Assembly: GCA_017456495.1 (NCBI GenBank)
Contig: JAFTJI010000129.1
Location: forward strand, 1 to 46,887
Direction: 5' to 3'
From: Lentisphaeria bacterium
GTDB lineage: Bacteria; Verrucomicrobiota; Lentisphaeria; Victivallales; UBA1829
Length of the DNA stretch: 46,887 nucleotides
Positions 25,823-33,854 of this stretch are shown here, piece after piece. The notes below the pieces were generated by a model, which searched no databases, was not told the origin of the DNA, and saw nothing but the letters and a program-made list of their open reading frames with translations. Made by a program: the position numbers and the translations under genes. Each line of letters starts with the position of its first letter. The stretch's first letter is position 1.

Positions 25823-26857
25823 ATGAAACCGGGACTTTGGGAATATCTGCTGAAAAGACTTCTGCTTGCTGCGGTCACCCTTGTCCTGATTCTTCTGACC
25901 AGCTATGTTCTTCTGCGGCTTGCGCCCGGTGATCCGGTGAAATCATCCATGATCGGTTCCGGCGGTGCCGGTGCGGCAGGGCTCTCTTCTGACAAACCGG
26001 AACTGACCGAAAATGAGGTCATGAAGAAGAAACTCAATTTTGACAAGCCGATCATTGTCGGATTCACGCTGTGGCTCAAAGATGTTTGCCGCGGCGATTT
26101 CGGAACCTCTGTCTCCTTTGATAAAGGGCGTCCGGTGACGGAACTGATCATGGAACGGCTTCCGGTAACGCTGCGGCTGAATATCTGCGCAATCATTCTG
26201 GTATATCTTTTCTCGATCCCGATCGGTCTCTTTTCCGGAGTTTTCCCGGAAGGGAAGTTTGATAAAGCCATGACCGTTATTCTGTTTTTCCTCTTTTCCA
26301 TGCCTGTGTTATGGGTTGCGCTCTCGCTTCAGGCACTGGTATGCAAGGGCGGGATCTTCCCGATCTTCCCGTTGAAAGGGTTGGAACCGGCAGTCACGAC
26401 CGGGCTTTCCACCTGGGCTATCGTACAGCAGACTGCTTTGCATTATGTTCTTCCGATTCTCTGTATGACCTATGCCGGATTTGCCGGACTCTCCCGTTTT
26501 ACGCGGTCAGCGATGATCGAAACGCTGCGGCAGGAGTACATCCGGACAGCCCGGGCGAAAGGGGTTGCAGAACTGGATATCGTCTTCACGCATGCGTTCA
26601 GAAACATTTTAGTCATCATGGTGACTCTGCTTGCCGGATTGCTGCCGGGATTGATTTCCGGAAGTTTGCTGATCGAGTATATTTTTGCGATTCCGGGCAT
26701 GGGTGATCTCTCCATGCGAGCACTGAGCAGCCGGGATATTCCGCTGATCATGGCTCTGTTTTCTTTCAGCGGATTTCTGACTCTGCTCGGCTTCCTGATC
26801 TCCGATATTCTCTACGTCTTTGTTGATCCCAGAATATCCTTCCGTTCAAGAATATAA
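25823..26857 (+). CDS. Orphan OppB/DppB-type ABC transporter permease
   Basis: 344 residues. The N-terminal helix with LTSYVLLRLAPGDPV, an outward loop of about 60 residues, and the cytoplasmic EAA-type loop (EYIRTARAKGVAELDIVFTHAFRN) are typical of the first permease of peptide or nickel ABC importers. GAGG lies a few bases upstream of the ATG. A second permease, ATPases and binding protein normally follow; here none does. Instead the citrate synthase promoter and repeat copy B begin. It must pair with subunits encoded elsewhere or be a remnant. Confidence 0.9.
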   Translation: MKPGLWEYLLKRLLLAAVTLVLILLTSYVLLRLAPGDPVKSSMIGSGGAGAAGLSSDKPELTENEVMKKKLNFDKPIIVGFTLWLKDVCRGDFGTSVSFDKGRPVTELIMERLPVTLRLNICAIILVYLFSIPIGLFSGVFPEGKFDKAMTVILFFLFSMPVLWVALSLQALVCKGGIFPIFPLKGLEPAVTTGLSTWAIVQQTALHYVLPILCMTYAGFAGLSRFTRSAMIETLRQEYIRTARAKGVAELDIVFTHAFRNILVIMVTLLAGLLPGLISGSLLIEYIFAIPGMGDLSMRALSSRDIPLIMALFSFSGFLTLLGFLISDILYVFVDPRISFRSRI

Positions 26858-26872
26858 AATCATCTGATTCAA

Positions 26873-26901
26873 TTGCATTTTTCTCTTTCAGGGTGTATAT
26901 T
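26873..26901 (+). promoter_or_regulatory. Sigma-70-like promoter of citrate synthase, upstream of repeat B
   Basis: TTGCAT (26873-26878), exact 17-bp spacer and TATATT (26896-26901). Transcription would start near 26908, so the repeat at 26916-27081 would lie wholly in the citrate synthase 5' leader. Confidence 0.6.
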
Positions 26902-26915
26902 ACTTTCTGATAAAA

Positions 26916-27081
26916 GAGGTAATTTCAAAAGTCCGGCAAAATTTGGCTGAAAAAAGATTGTTGATGAGCTGAAAATGGTAGGTTGAGCGTGGCTACTCGC
27001 AGAGTAACCACCGAAAACGCCCCATTTTACAGATCGCAACAAGAATTTTCTGACATTTTTGAAGACTTTTGAAATTACCTC
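26916..27081 (+). repeat. MITE-like repeat, copy B (complete, 166 bp)
   Basis: Complete element with perfect 18-bp terminal inverted repeats, GAGGTAATTTCAAAAGTC and its complement. The central hairpin is TACTC (26994-26998) with GAGTA (27002-27006). Flanked by AAAA on both sides, a possible target duplication. Its right end lies 31 bases before the citrate synthase ATG. Confidence 0.9.
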
Positions 27082-27112
27082 AAAAGAAACAACACGGAAA
27101 GGAATTATCACC

Positions 27113-28393
27113 ATGAGTGAAAATCAGGCTCTTTTAAGAATAGAGGGACAAGATATTCCGCTGTCCATTGTACAGGGAACGGAAGGCGAAAAAGCCATTA
27201 TGATCTCAGGGTTGCGGCAAAAAACCGGATATGTCACCCTTGACCCCAGTTTTATGAACACAGCTGCCTGTTTCAGCAAAATCACATACGTCAACGGTGA
27301 AAAGGGAGTCCTCCGTTATCGCGGGATCCCTGTGGAAGAACTGGTCAAAATCGGCTCTTTCGTCCAGACCGCTTACCTGCTTGTTCATGGTGATCTTCCG
27401 GATGAAGAACAGAAAAGAAGCTTCTCCGCGCTGCTGAACCAGCACTCTCTGATCCACGAAGATATGCGTCACTTCTTCGACAGTTTCCCCCGGGGCGCAC
27501 ACCCGATGCACATTCTCTCCACCATGATCAACGCATTGGCGGCATTCTATCCCAACGTTGACCTTCTTTCACTGGCTGAAGACATTGAAATTTCTTCAGC
27601 ACGCCTGATCTCCATGATCCGCACCATGGCGGCAATGGCTTACAAGAAGAGCATCGGCGAACCCATCGTTTACCCCCGCCGCGACCTCAGCTATTGCGCA
27701 AACTTCCTGAATATGATGTTCGATTCCCCTGTTGCGCCCTATGAGATCCACCCGGAAACGGTCCGCATCCTCAACACTCTTCTGATCCTGCACGCTGACC
27801 ATGAACAGAACTGTTCCACGACAGCGGTCCGCACTCTCGGCAGTGCCCAGGTGAACCTTTATGCAACGATTTCTGCAGGGATCTCCGCATTGTCCGGTCC
27901 GCTCCACGGCGGTGCAAACCAGGCAGTCGTGGAAATGTTCCGTACCATCCGGAAAGTCGGCAGTGTCAAAACATTCCTGGAACAGGTGAAAGACAAGAGC
28001 AACCCGCAGCGGCTCATGGGCTTCGGTCACAGAGTTTACAAGACCTTTGACCCCCGCGCAAAGCTCATCAAGCAGGAATGTCATAACTATCTTTCCAGGA
28101 TGCACATCAACGATCCTCTGCTGGACATTGCTCTGGAAGTGGAAGAAGCGGCACTGAACGACGAATATTTTGTTTCACGGAATCTTTATCCCAACGTGGA
28201 CTTCTACTCCGGTATTGTTTACCGTGCCATCGGGATCCCGGAAAACATGTTTACTGTGATGTTTGCACTGGCACGTCTGCCCGGCTGGATCGCCCACTGG
28301 CGTGAAATGATCGGAACAGATACAAAGATCGTGCGCCCGCGCCAGATCTATACCGGACACTCTTTGCGTCATGATGAGAGAAATTGGAGATAA
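27113..28393 (+). CDS. gltA: Citrate synthase
   Basis: 426 residues; condenses acetyl-CoA and oxaloacetate to citrate. The length and motifs fit the hexameric bacterial type II enzyme: LHADHEQNCSTTAVR, SALSGPLHGGANQAVVEM and GFGHRVYKTFDPRAK hold the catalytic histidines, and NVDFYSGIVY the aspartate region. I start at 27113 (MSENQALL) because of the AAGGA upstream; an in-frame ATG at 27059 lies inside repeat B and would add residues encoded by the repeat. The leader contains the whole repeat. No other TCA-cycle gene adjoins. Confidence 0.97.
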   Translation: MSENQALLRIEGQDIPLSIVQGTEGEKAIMISGLRQKTGYVTLDPSFMNTAACFSKITYVNGEKGVLRYRGIPVEELVKIGSFVQTAYLLVHGDLPDEEQKRSFSALLNQHSLIHEDMRHFFDSFPRGAHPMHILSTMINALAAFYPNVDLLSLAEDIEISSARLISMIRTMAAMAYKKSIGEPIVYPRRDLSYCANFLNMMFDSPVAPYEIHPETVRILNTLLILHADHEQNCSTTAVRTLGSAQVNLYATISAGISALSGPLHGGANQAVVEMFRTIRKVGSVKTFLEQVKDKSNPQRLMGFGHRVYKTFDPRAKLIKQECHNYLSRMHINDPLLDIALEVEEAALNDEYFVSRNLYPNVDFYSGIVYRAIGIPENMFTVMFALARLPGWIAHWREMIGTDTKIVRPRQIYTGHSLRHDERNWR

Positions 28394-28422
28394 TGGAAAA
28401 TGCGGAAAAAGGGCAAAAAAAA

Positions 28423-28498
28423 TGGAGGCGTGAGTGGGAGTTGAACCCACCAGAACCGGTTTTGCAGACCGTTGCCTTAGCCGCTCGACCATCACGCC
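28423..28498 (-). tRNA. tRNA-Cys (GCA), CCA encoded
   Basis: Minus strand. Acceptor GGCGTGA pairs with TCACGCC; discriminator U then encoded CCA (28425-28423). Anticodon loop CTGCAAA gives GCA, cysteine; U73 is the usual cysteine identity base. T-arm GTGGG-TTCAACT-CCCAC. It lies antisense between gltA and tsaB. Confidence 0.95.
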
Positions 28499-28513
28499 TC
28501 GTGATAGGGATGT

Positions 28514-28541
28514 AATATAACACAACCTTTGAAAAATGCAA
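28514..28541 (-). promoter_or_regulatory. Putative promoter of tRNA-Cys
   Basis: Minus strand TTGCAT (28541-28536), 16-bp spacer, TATATT (28519-28514), ending about 15 bases before the mature tRNA 5' end. Confidence 0.5.
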
Positions 28542-28585
28542 GGCGATTTTCAAAAAAAATTGAAATTTTTCAGGAGAAAGTGAAT

Positions 28586-29266
28586 ATGGAAGACAATATC
28601 ATCTGCGGAGCACTGGATTTTTCCTGGGGCGAAGCCGCTTTTGCTATGATGCAGGGCGAAAAATTACTGGTGCGGAAAAATCATCTCTTCTCCGGTCATG
28701 ATGCCTCCCGTCTGCCCGAATGGATCGCTGAATCCGCAGCCAAAGCAGGCGGAGTGGACCGCATTCAGGATTGGACCATCGGAGCAGGCCCCGGAAGCTT
28801 CAGCGGACTGCGGATCGCTTCCGCTTACGTTATGGGACTCGCATACGGAAAAGAAAATGTCAGGGTCCGCGGCATTTCTACTGCTGCAGCAATGGCGTTG
28901 ACCGCATTCCCCGATAAACAGGATCAGCCGGAAGAAGTGCTGGTTCTCTTCGATGGAAAACGCTCCGAAATCATCGGTTACGGATTGACTCTGCAGGGCA
29001 GCGATTATGTTCAGAACGGATACAAAGAAGTGTTCCGGAACGGCGAGGAACTTCGTGCTGCAGCTGAAAACAGAGCAATCTGCGCCCTGGAAAAAGATTC
29101 GGCGGCTCTTGCCCCATTTGAAGCAAATATCTGCTATATCCCGTCGATTCATGCCGATGCTCTGATCCGGCTTATGCCCGGTGATTTCTCTTCCCCGCCG
29201 ACTGCTCTGGAATATCTCCGGGCAGCCGTATTTGTCCCCCCGAAAACACCGAGACAGATTTTATGA
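28586..29266 (+). CDS. tsaB: tRNA threonylcarbamoyladenosine biosynthesis protein TsaB
   Basis: 226 residues; an inactive paralogue of TsaD that scaffolds the complex making t6A37 in ANN-decoding tRNAs. The ASKHA-fold signature GAGPGSFSGLRIASAYV is characteristic, and LDFSWGEAAFA at the N-terminus replaces the usual LDTS start. Start at 28586 chosen for AGGAGA nine bases upstream. Overlaps the next gene by four bases (ATGA). Confidence 0.88.
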   Translation: MEDNIICGALDFSWGEAAFAMMQGEKLLVRKNHLFSGHDASRLPEWIAESAAKAGGVDRIQDWTIGAGPGSFSGLRIASAYVMGLAYGKENVRVRGISTAAAMALTAFPDKQDQPEEVLVLFDGKRSEIIGYGLTLQGSDYVQNGYKEVFRNGEELRAAAENRAICALEKDSAALAPFEANICYIPSIHADALIRLMPGDFSSPPTALEYLRAAVFVPPKTPRQIL

Positions 29267-30027
29267 CAAACGAGCCCGGCACAGGATCAAAAGGAAAAGT
29301 TCTTAAAATACTTCTGTGGAGTCTGCTCTCCATCGTGGTTCTCTGCCTGACTGCTGCCGGGATCCTTGCCTCCATGATCTTCGAAAAAGTACCGATCGTC
29401 CTTGATCACAATTATCTGCGCCGTCCGAAAGACAAAGAACCCTTCATTCCCTTTTATGTCATGCGGAAAGGACAGAATAACTATGATATCATGAAGGATT
29501 CCAAGCCGGGGACCAGATCCACGATTTACTACGAAGATGATGAGTTCAATTACATTCTGCGGAATGTTCTTTTTTCCAATATTCTGAATCAGGCAGGTGC
29601 AACCGGAGGAAAAAGGATCACTGCCAAGCGGACAAGCCTCATCCTGAAAAACGGTGCGTTCCATCTGAAATACATCCTTGATACTCCGGACAACCCTTTC
29701 GGAAAATATCTGAACCTCTATTTTGTGTTCAAAATAGCTGTCAAAGACGGAAAAGATCATCTGGAAATCCTGACAGCCAAAGCTGGTTCTCTGGACATCC
29801 CGAAGTTTATTCTTGACCGGAAACTGCAGGAGATCATCAGAAAATATTACAGTGGAACAGCTCAGGAACGGTTGATCAAGAGCTGTATTATCGACCTGCA
29901 TCTTGATCAAAATGGGATCTTTGCTGAGTATTCCCCTTATGTTTTGAAGCAGGAGATCAAACACCTGTCCGGCGGAGCCGCCGGAGTATTTCTTGGACAG
30001 CTGGGGTATGACGATGCAAAAAAATAA
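29263..30027 (+). CDS. Membrane-anchored protein of unknown function
   Basis: 254 residues. A short charged N-terminus, one hydrophobic helix (about 15-37), then a predominantly beta/alpha exported domain containing TIYYEDDEFNYILRNVLF, SLILKNGAFHLKYIL and a C-terminal helix-rich part. Not recognised with confidence. The layout (anchor, then a domain asking whether a helix 'EDEFNYIL' precedes beta strands) faintly recalls small anchored YpmS-like proteins. Coupled to tsaB by ATGA and overlapping the next gene by 14 bases, so it belongs to a three-gene unit. Confidence 0.75.
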   Translation: MTNEPGTGSKGKVLKILLWSLLSIVVLCLTAAGILASMIFEKVPIVLDHNYLRRPKDKEPFIPFYVMRKGQNNYDIMKDSKPGTRSTIYYEDDEFNYILRNVLFSNILNQAGATGGKRITAKRTSLILKNGAFHLKYILDTPDNPFGKYLNLYFVFKIAVKDGKDHLEILTAKAGSLDIPKFILDRKLQEIIRKYYSGTAQERLIKSCIIDLHLDQNGIFAEYSPYVLKQEIKHLSGGAAGVFLGQLGYDDAKK

Positions 30028-30919
30028 AATCTTCGGAAAAACGGTCAAATGTGTCGGTCTTGCAGCACCGGCAAGCCCCTGCAAACCGGAAGTACTGCAG
30101 GCTGGCATCCGTTTTCTGGAAGAATCCGGTATCAGAGTGATCCCCGGAAAATATCTTCATCAGAAAGGAAAATTTTCCTATCTTTCAGCCGATGATCCAT
30201 TCCGGGCGGAAGATTTCAACAGTCTTGCAGAAAACGAGTCTGTCGATGCGATCCTCTGTGTTCGGGGCGGGTACGGCTCCCCCAGGATCCTGGATCAAAT
30301 CAACTACAAAATCCTGAAAGAACGTGATCTTCCCGTCATCGGATTCAGTGATATCACAGCCCTGCATCTTGCGATGCTCTCCCGGAACGCCGGAAGATGC
30401 GTGGCATCTCAAATGGCAGCTCAGCTCCCGGATGCCGTCTCCGATCCCCAAACGCTTGCCGGGATGAAACGGGTTTACAGCCGTTTGGATGGTGTCGGGA
30501 AAAATTTTTATAAAATCGGACGGAAGCTCACGGCATTGAGCGGGGCAACAACAGCGGAAGGCGGAATCATCCCGGTCAATCTCACCCTTGCGGCAGCTCT
30601 TTGCGGAACAGATTATCTGCCGTCAATGGATGGACGGATCGTTGTTCTGGAAGAGATCGGAGAGCCTGTCCGGAAAATTGACCGGATGCTGAATCAGCTG
30701 TTATACAGCGGTTTCTTCCATGGAGCTTCTGCTGTCGTTTTTGCACAATTTACAGATTGCGGCGGCACGGCAGAACGGAATCGTCTGTTTCAGGATTTTG
30801 CAGACCGCACAGACTGTCCGGTTTTCCGTGGACTGGAGTATGGACACGCGCTGCCCTCGCTCTCATTTCTCTTTGACGAACCCTGCCGGATCGAAGCCGG
30901 CACATTCTTCTTACAATAA
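30014..30919 (+). CDS. S66-family LD-carboxypeptidase/MccF-like peptidase
   Basis: 301 residues. Serine peptidase that removes the terminal D-alanine from murein tetrapeptides (LdcA type) or cleaves microcin-like amides (MccF type). Family blocks are present in order: AAPASPC at the start, CVRGGYGSPRILDQIN, the nucleophile block GFSDITALHLA, VVLEEIGEPVRKIDRML (catalytic Glu) and GLEYGHALPSLSF (catalytic His). The start is uncertain: 30014 has GGGG seven bases upstream; ATG 30008 and TTG 29993 are alternatives. Ends tail-to-tail with a nine-base overlap with the next, convergent gene. Confidence 0.88.
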   Translation: MQKNKIFGKTVKCVGLAAPASPCKPEVLQAGIRFLEESGIRVIPGKYLHQKGKFSYLSADDPFRAEDFNSLAENESVDAILCVRGGYGSPRILDQINYKILKERDLPVIGFSDITALHLAMLSRNAGRCVASQMAAQLPDAVSDPQTLAGMKRVYSRLDGVGKNFYKIGRKLTALSGATTAEGGIIPVNLTLAAALCGTDYLPSMDGRIVVLEEIGEPVRKIDRMLNQLLYSGFFHGASAVVFAQFTDCGGTAERNRLFQDFADRTDCPVFRGLEYGHALPSLSFLFDEPCRIEAGTFFLQ

Positions 30920-31708
30920 GATCGCGGAGCCGTCAACGCCGGGGGTGAAAATCTTTATTCCCGGAAGTTGTTTTCTCAGAAAATCAATGGCATGTTCCCC
31001 GGTGCAATGGAGAAGATAGAGAGTCCGGATCCCGGATCCCCTCAGATAATCGGCAGTTTGTTTCAGCCGGTCTTCCGATGCAAGCAGCAGATGCAATCCG
31101 CCAATAACAGTATGAACTGTGATTTCCGGGTGTTCCTTCCGGCAGTATTCCAGCGTATTGATGACTCCGGCATGGCAGCAGCCCTGGATCAGGATCCCGT
31201 CTTTCGTCAGAAGAGCCTGCTCATCTGAAAGATCGTCTTTTACCATACCTTCGTTATCAGAAAAGAAAGGTCCTCCGCAATCTTCCCCGGAAATGCGCGG
31301 AATGGGTCCGGTCAGAAAAATCCCGGGCAGGATTTCCGTAAAGGAACTGATCTCTCTGCACCGGCACTGTTGGAGCCGTTGGATACACCTCTCCGGCATC
31401 GTCAGAGTCCGTACAGGCTTGCCGGGATGATGACTGAAATGGTGCTGAGTGATCCCGGGAGCGTGCCAAACCGTACAGGGAGACAAAATGTGAAGTCCGC
31501 CTGTATGATCCATATGACCATGAGAAAGGATGATTCCGTTCAAATCTGAAAAATCCTTTTTCATGAGGCTGCAGTTTCCGGCAAAAACCTCCCCAGCCCC
31601 TGTATCAAAGAGAAGTTGATATTCCCCCTGTTCAAGGAGCATGGAAAGACCGTGTTCCGCCTCGAAAGGCGGTACAGCGTTGTTTTCAGTCAGGATCGTC
31701 AGTTTCAT
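30911..31708 (-). CDS. Metallo-beta-lactamase-fold hydrolase
   Basis: 265 residues. The metal motif LSHGHMDHTGGLH (HxHxDH) follows FDTGAG; later ligands lie in GCCHAGVINTLEY and the final LLHCTGEHA. The set resembles the subgroup that includes 7,8-dihydropterin-6-methyl-aminobenzene phosphate synthase of archaeal tetrahydromethanopterin synthesis, but bacteria use this subgroup for diverse reactions. Isolated gene, convergent with the S66 peptidase. Confidence 0.87.
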   Translation of the reverse strand: MKLTILTENNAVPPFEAEHGLSMLLEQGEYQLLFDTGAGEVFAGNCSLMKKDFSDLNGIILSHGHMDHTGGLHILSPCTVWHAPGITQHHFSHHPGKPVRTLTMPERCIQRLQQCRCREISSFTEILPGIFLTGPIPRISGEDCGGPFFSDNEGMVKDDLSDEQALLTKDGILIQGCCHAGVINTLEYCRKEHPEITVHTVIGGLHLLLASEDRLKQTADYLRGSGIRTLYLLHCTGEHAIDFLRKQLPGIKIFTPGVDGSAILL

Positions 31709-31756
31709 AATGCAGTTAACATAGCACGTTTTTTCAACAGTTCAAATTCCGGGAAC

Positions 31757-31785
31757 AAAAAAACGTCCGGCGTTATACCGGACGT
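31757..31785 (-). terminator. Terminator at the end of the ESCRT-like cluster
   Basis: Minus strand: stem ACGTCCGG / CCGGACGT (31785-31763) with a seven-base loop and seven T residues. It lies 20 bases after the stop of the DUF4384 coiled-coil gene. Confidence 0.9.
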
Positions 31786-31805
31786 CAGAGGGGAGTTTGT
31801 TGCAA

Positions 31806-33527
31806 TCAAAACTTGATCTCGTAAGAAATGGTATCAGCAGCCCAGGAATCAGAGGGGAGCTCTTTGAGAGTCCGGGTGATCTGATCAACTTCTCCGGGCA
31901 GGAGTCTGATTTCATCAGCTGTAAGACCTGTCGGGATGTGTGTAAGCGGGGCGGGAGATACGATTCCGTAAACACTTTCAAACCCTGCGGGACCATCCTG
32001 TGTAACCTTACCGTACAGCACGCTTTTGGAGGCAGGGAACTCATATTCTTTTCCAGCTTCAACAAAGATCTGCTGATCATAAGCGTTGGGGACCAGAACG
32101 GCAAAACCACCGCCGGATTCAGAACAGAACAGATGGAAATAACCGGTAACAGGAGAACGGAATTTAAAGCTGATATTTTCTCCGACTTTTACTGCTTTCA
32201 TCTCAATAGTTCCAACGAGAGAAATCGCCCGGGAGGTGAAAGTATTCTCACGTTTCAAAGCAATGGGGTGGATCCGTTTCTGATTGGAGATTACTCTTGC
32301 TGCCTCCGTTCTGCGGGTCTGAATATCACCAACAGTTGCGGTCAACTGATTTTTAAGATCGTCAATGATCTTTACAAGTTCTTCTTCCCGCTTCTTGAAA
32401 TTTTCTTCCAGAGCTGCCTGTGCAGAAGCATTGAATGCCATTCCCTGTTCAACAGCCTGCAATTTTCTGGTGCGGTATTCTTTGCTGAATGCGACTTTAT
32501 TCTTCAATACTTCAAGTTCGTACAATTCTTTTTGCTTCTGGATTTCAAGGATTTCCATATTTTTTGCACGAGCGTCTGCATCAGCTTCTATTGCAAGTTC
32601 TCTTTCCTTGATTTCCAGAGCCATAAGAGCTTTTTTCTGACGGAGAGCCATCCAGATTTCTTCGCGTTCAGCTCTGATTTTGTCGATTTCTTTCTGGACT
32701 TCTTCGTCTGCAGATTCTTTCTGGATCCGCAGTGCGAGTTTTTTCTGTTCTGCAGCGAGGTGGCAGTCCTGTTCCCGCATATTTGCAGCAAACGCGGCAT
32801 CCTTTTCGCTCTGTTCCATTTCCTGAAGAGAGATCCGGTAAGACATTTCAGCCTGCTTCTGCTGAAGTTCCAGAGCCATACGTCTCTGGCTATCTGCCAA
32901 TTCATCGCAGTATTTCTTAAATTCTTTTTCGCTTTCAGAGAGGATCGCTTCGGTATCAGCAAAGGTGATTTCAACGTTCATCCAAGGGAATGCTTTCAGC
33001 ATACAATCTTTTGCCAATGCAAGGATCTGCATGTTCACATTCTGGCTGGAAGAGACTTCGTTATACTTTTCCGGCTGATAAAGCTCCCGTTCAAGACTTG
33101 CAAAAAATTCCTTTTTGCGGTCCGCCAGCTTTGCATCGATTTCTTCTGTGTGCAGTTCAGTTTTTCCGGCAAGCCAGGAGATAAGTTCGGTCATATCCTT
33201 ATTAACATCCAGCCCGGTGACCTTGACACCAAGAGTTGTCAGAAGAGGCTTCGGGGAATCCTGATGACGAAGTGTTCCGTCAAATGTCAGATCAAACGCC
33301 CGGGGAGAAATATAATATCCGCCTTTCCAAACAGTCTCATTTTTATCTTTGAAGAAAAACATTTTTTTCTTCAATTCAGCTTCATCCCTGGGAACCATCG
33401 GAGCAAAGAATGATTTTCCGCTCTCGTAGTTGTTGACAAGAACCCAGATGTGATCTTCAGCGTGCGGATCCTGCTGTTTGACGAATTCGAAATCCGCTGC
33501 TGTTTCAATTTTTTTGATAAAAAGCAT
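31806..33527 (-). CDS. Coiled-coil protein with C-terminal DUF4384 domain
   Basis: 573 residues, last gene of the cluster. An N-terminal globular domain (about 1-170) ends in a region ISPRAFDLTFDGTLRHQDSP...VTGLD that recalls SPFH/band-7 domains, but weakly. A long charged coiled coil runs from about 200 to 415. The C-terminal domain (about 450-540) has SPVTGYFHLFCSESGG, VPNAYDQQ, AGKEYEFP and GFESVYGIVSP, the DUF4384 pattern (small beta domain usually outside the cytoplasm). No TM helix or signal peptide is seen. The plan resembles membrane scaffold proteins, which fits a membrane-remodelling cluster. Shares the minus-strand unit with DUF1294 (gap 17). Confidence 0.8.
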   Translation of the reverse strand: MLFIKKIETAADFEFVKQQDPHAEDHIWVLVNNYESGKSFFAPMVPRDEAELKKKMFFFKDKNETVWKGGYYISPRAFDLTFDGTLRHQDSPKPLLTTLGVKVTGLDVNKDMTELISWLAGKTELHTEEIDAKLADRKKEFFASLERELYQPEKYNEVSSSQNVNMQILALAKDCMLKAFPWMNVEITFADTEAILSESEKEFKKYCDELADSQRRMALELQQKQAEMSYRISLQEMEQSEKDAAFAANMREQDCHLAAEQKKLALRIQKESADEEVQKEIDKIRAEREEIWMALRQKKALMALEIKERELAIEADADARAKNMEILEIQKQKELYELEVLKNKVAFSKEYRTRKLQAVEQGMAFNASAQAALEENFKKREEELVKIIDDLKNQLTATVGDIQTRRTEAARVISNQKRIHPIALKRENTFTSRAISLVGTIEMKAVKVGENISFKFRSPVTGYFHLFCSESGGGFAVLVPNAYDQQIFVEAGKEYEFPASKSVLYGKVTQDGPAGFESVYGIVSPAPLTHIPTGLTADEIRLLPGEVDQITRTLKELPSDSWAADTISYEIKF

Positions 33528-33544
33528 TTTTTCTCCTGTTTTAG

Positions 33545-33838
33545 TTAAAGTAACATCAATAATACGATGTGAATTCCTGAAAATATCAGTACGGGAATAT
33601 AAAATTCCGGTTTTGCTGATTTGTGACGGATCAGAAAGATCGTGATCACGGCTCCAAACGCTCCTCCCAGGAGGGAGAAAAGCAGTAAAGTCCTTTCGGG
33701 GATCCTGCGCTCTCTTCTGATCGCTGCGTTTTTATCCCGGCAAAACAATGCGGCGGTAAAGAGTCCGATGGCAATATAAAACAGCCATTTGCTGAACCAC
33801 AACAGAATTGCAAAGATAAAACACAGCAGAAGAAGCAT
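33545..33838 (-). CDS. DUF1294 family membrane protein
   Basis: 97 residues with three to four hydrophobic helices. The family core is visible as FCRDKNAAIRRERRIPERTLLLFSLLGG in pieces, GAFGAVI and IRHKSAKPEF (usually a D-K-x-A start, R-I-P-E, G-G and R-H-K-T). Function unknown in all members. Sits between the CsgG-like and DUF4384 genes with gaps of 16-17 bases. Confidence 0.88.
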   Translation of the reverse strand: MLLLLCFIFAILLWFSKWLFYIAIGLFTAALFCRDKNAAIRRERRIPERTLLLFSLLGGAFGAVITIFLIRHKSAKPEFYIPVLIFSGIHIVLLMLL

Positions 33839-33854
33839 CAGTCAAATTCCTTTT

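Noticed and set aside
27059-27112. Earlier in-frame start for citrate synthase
   Set aside because: The extra 18 residues are encoded by the end of repeat copy B, and a good AAGGA site precedes the ATG at 27113 instead.
31797-33413. 538-codon plus-strand frame opposite the DUF4384 coiled-coil gene
   Set aside because: Phenylalanine- and serine-rich translation is the usual antisense shadow of Lys/Glu-rich coiled coil; no promoter or domain.
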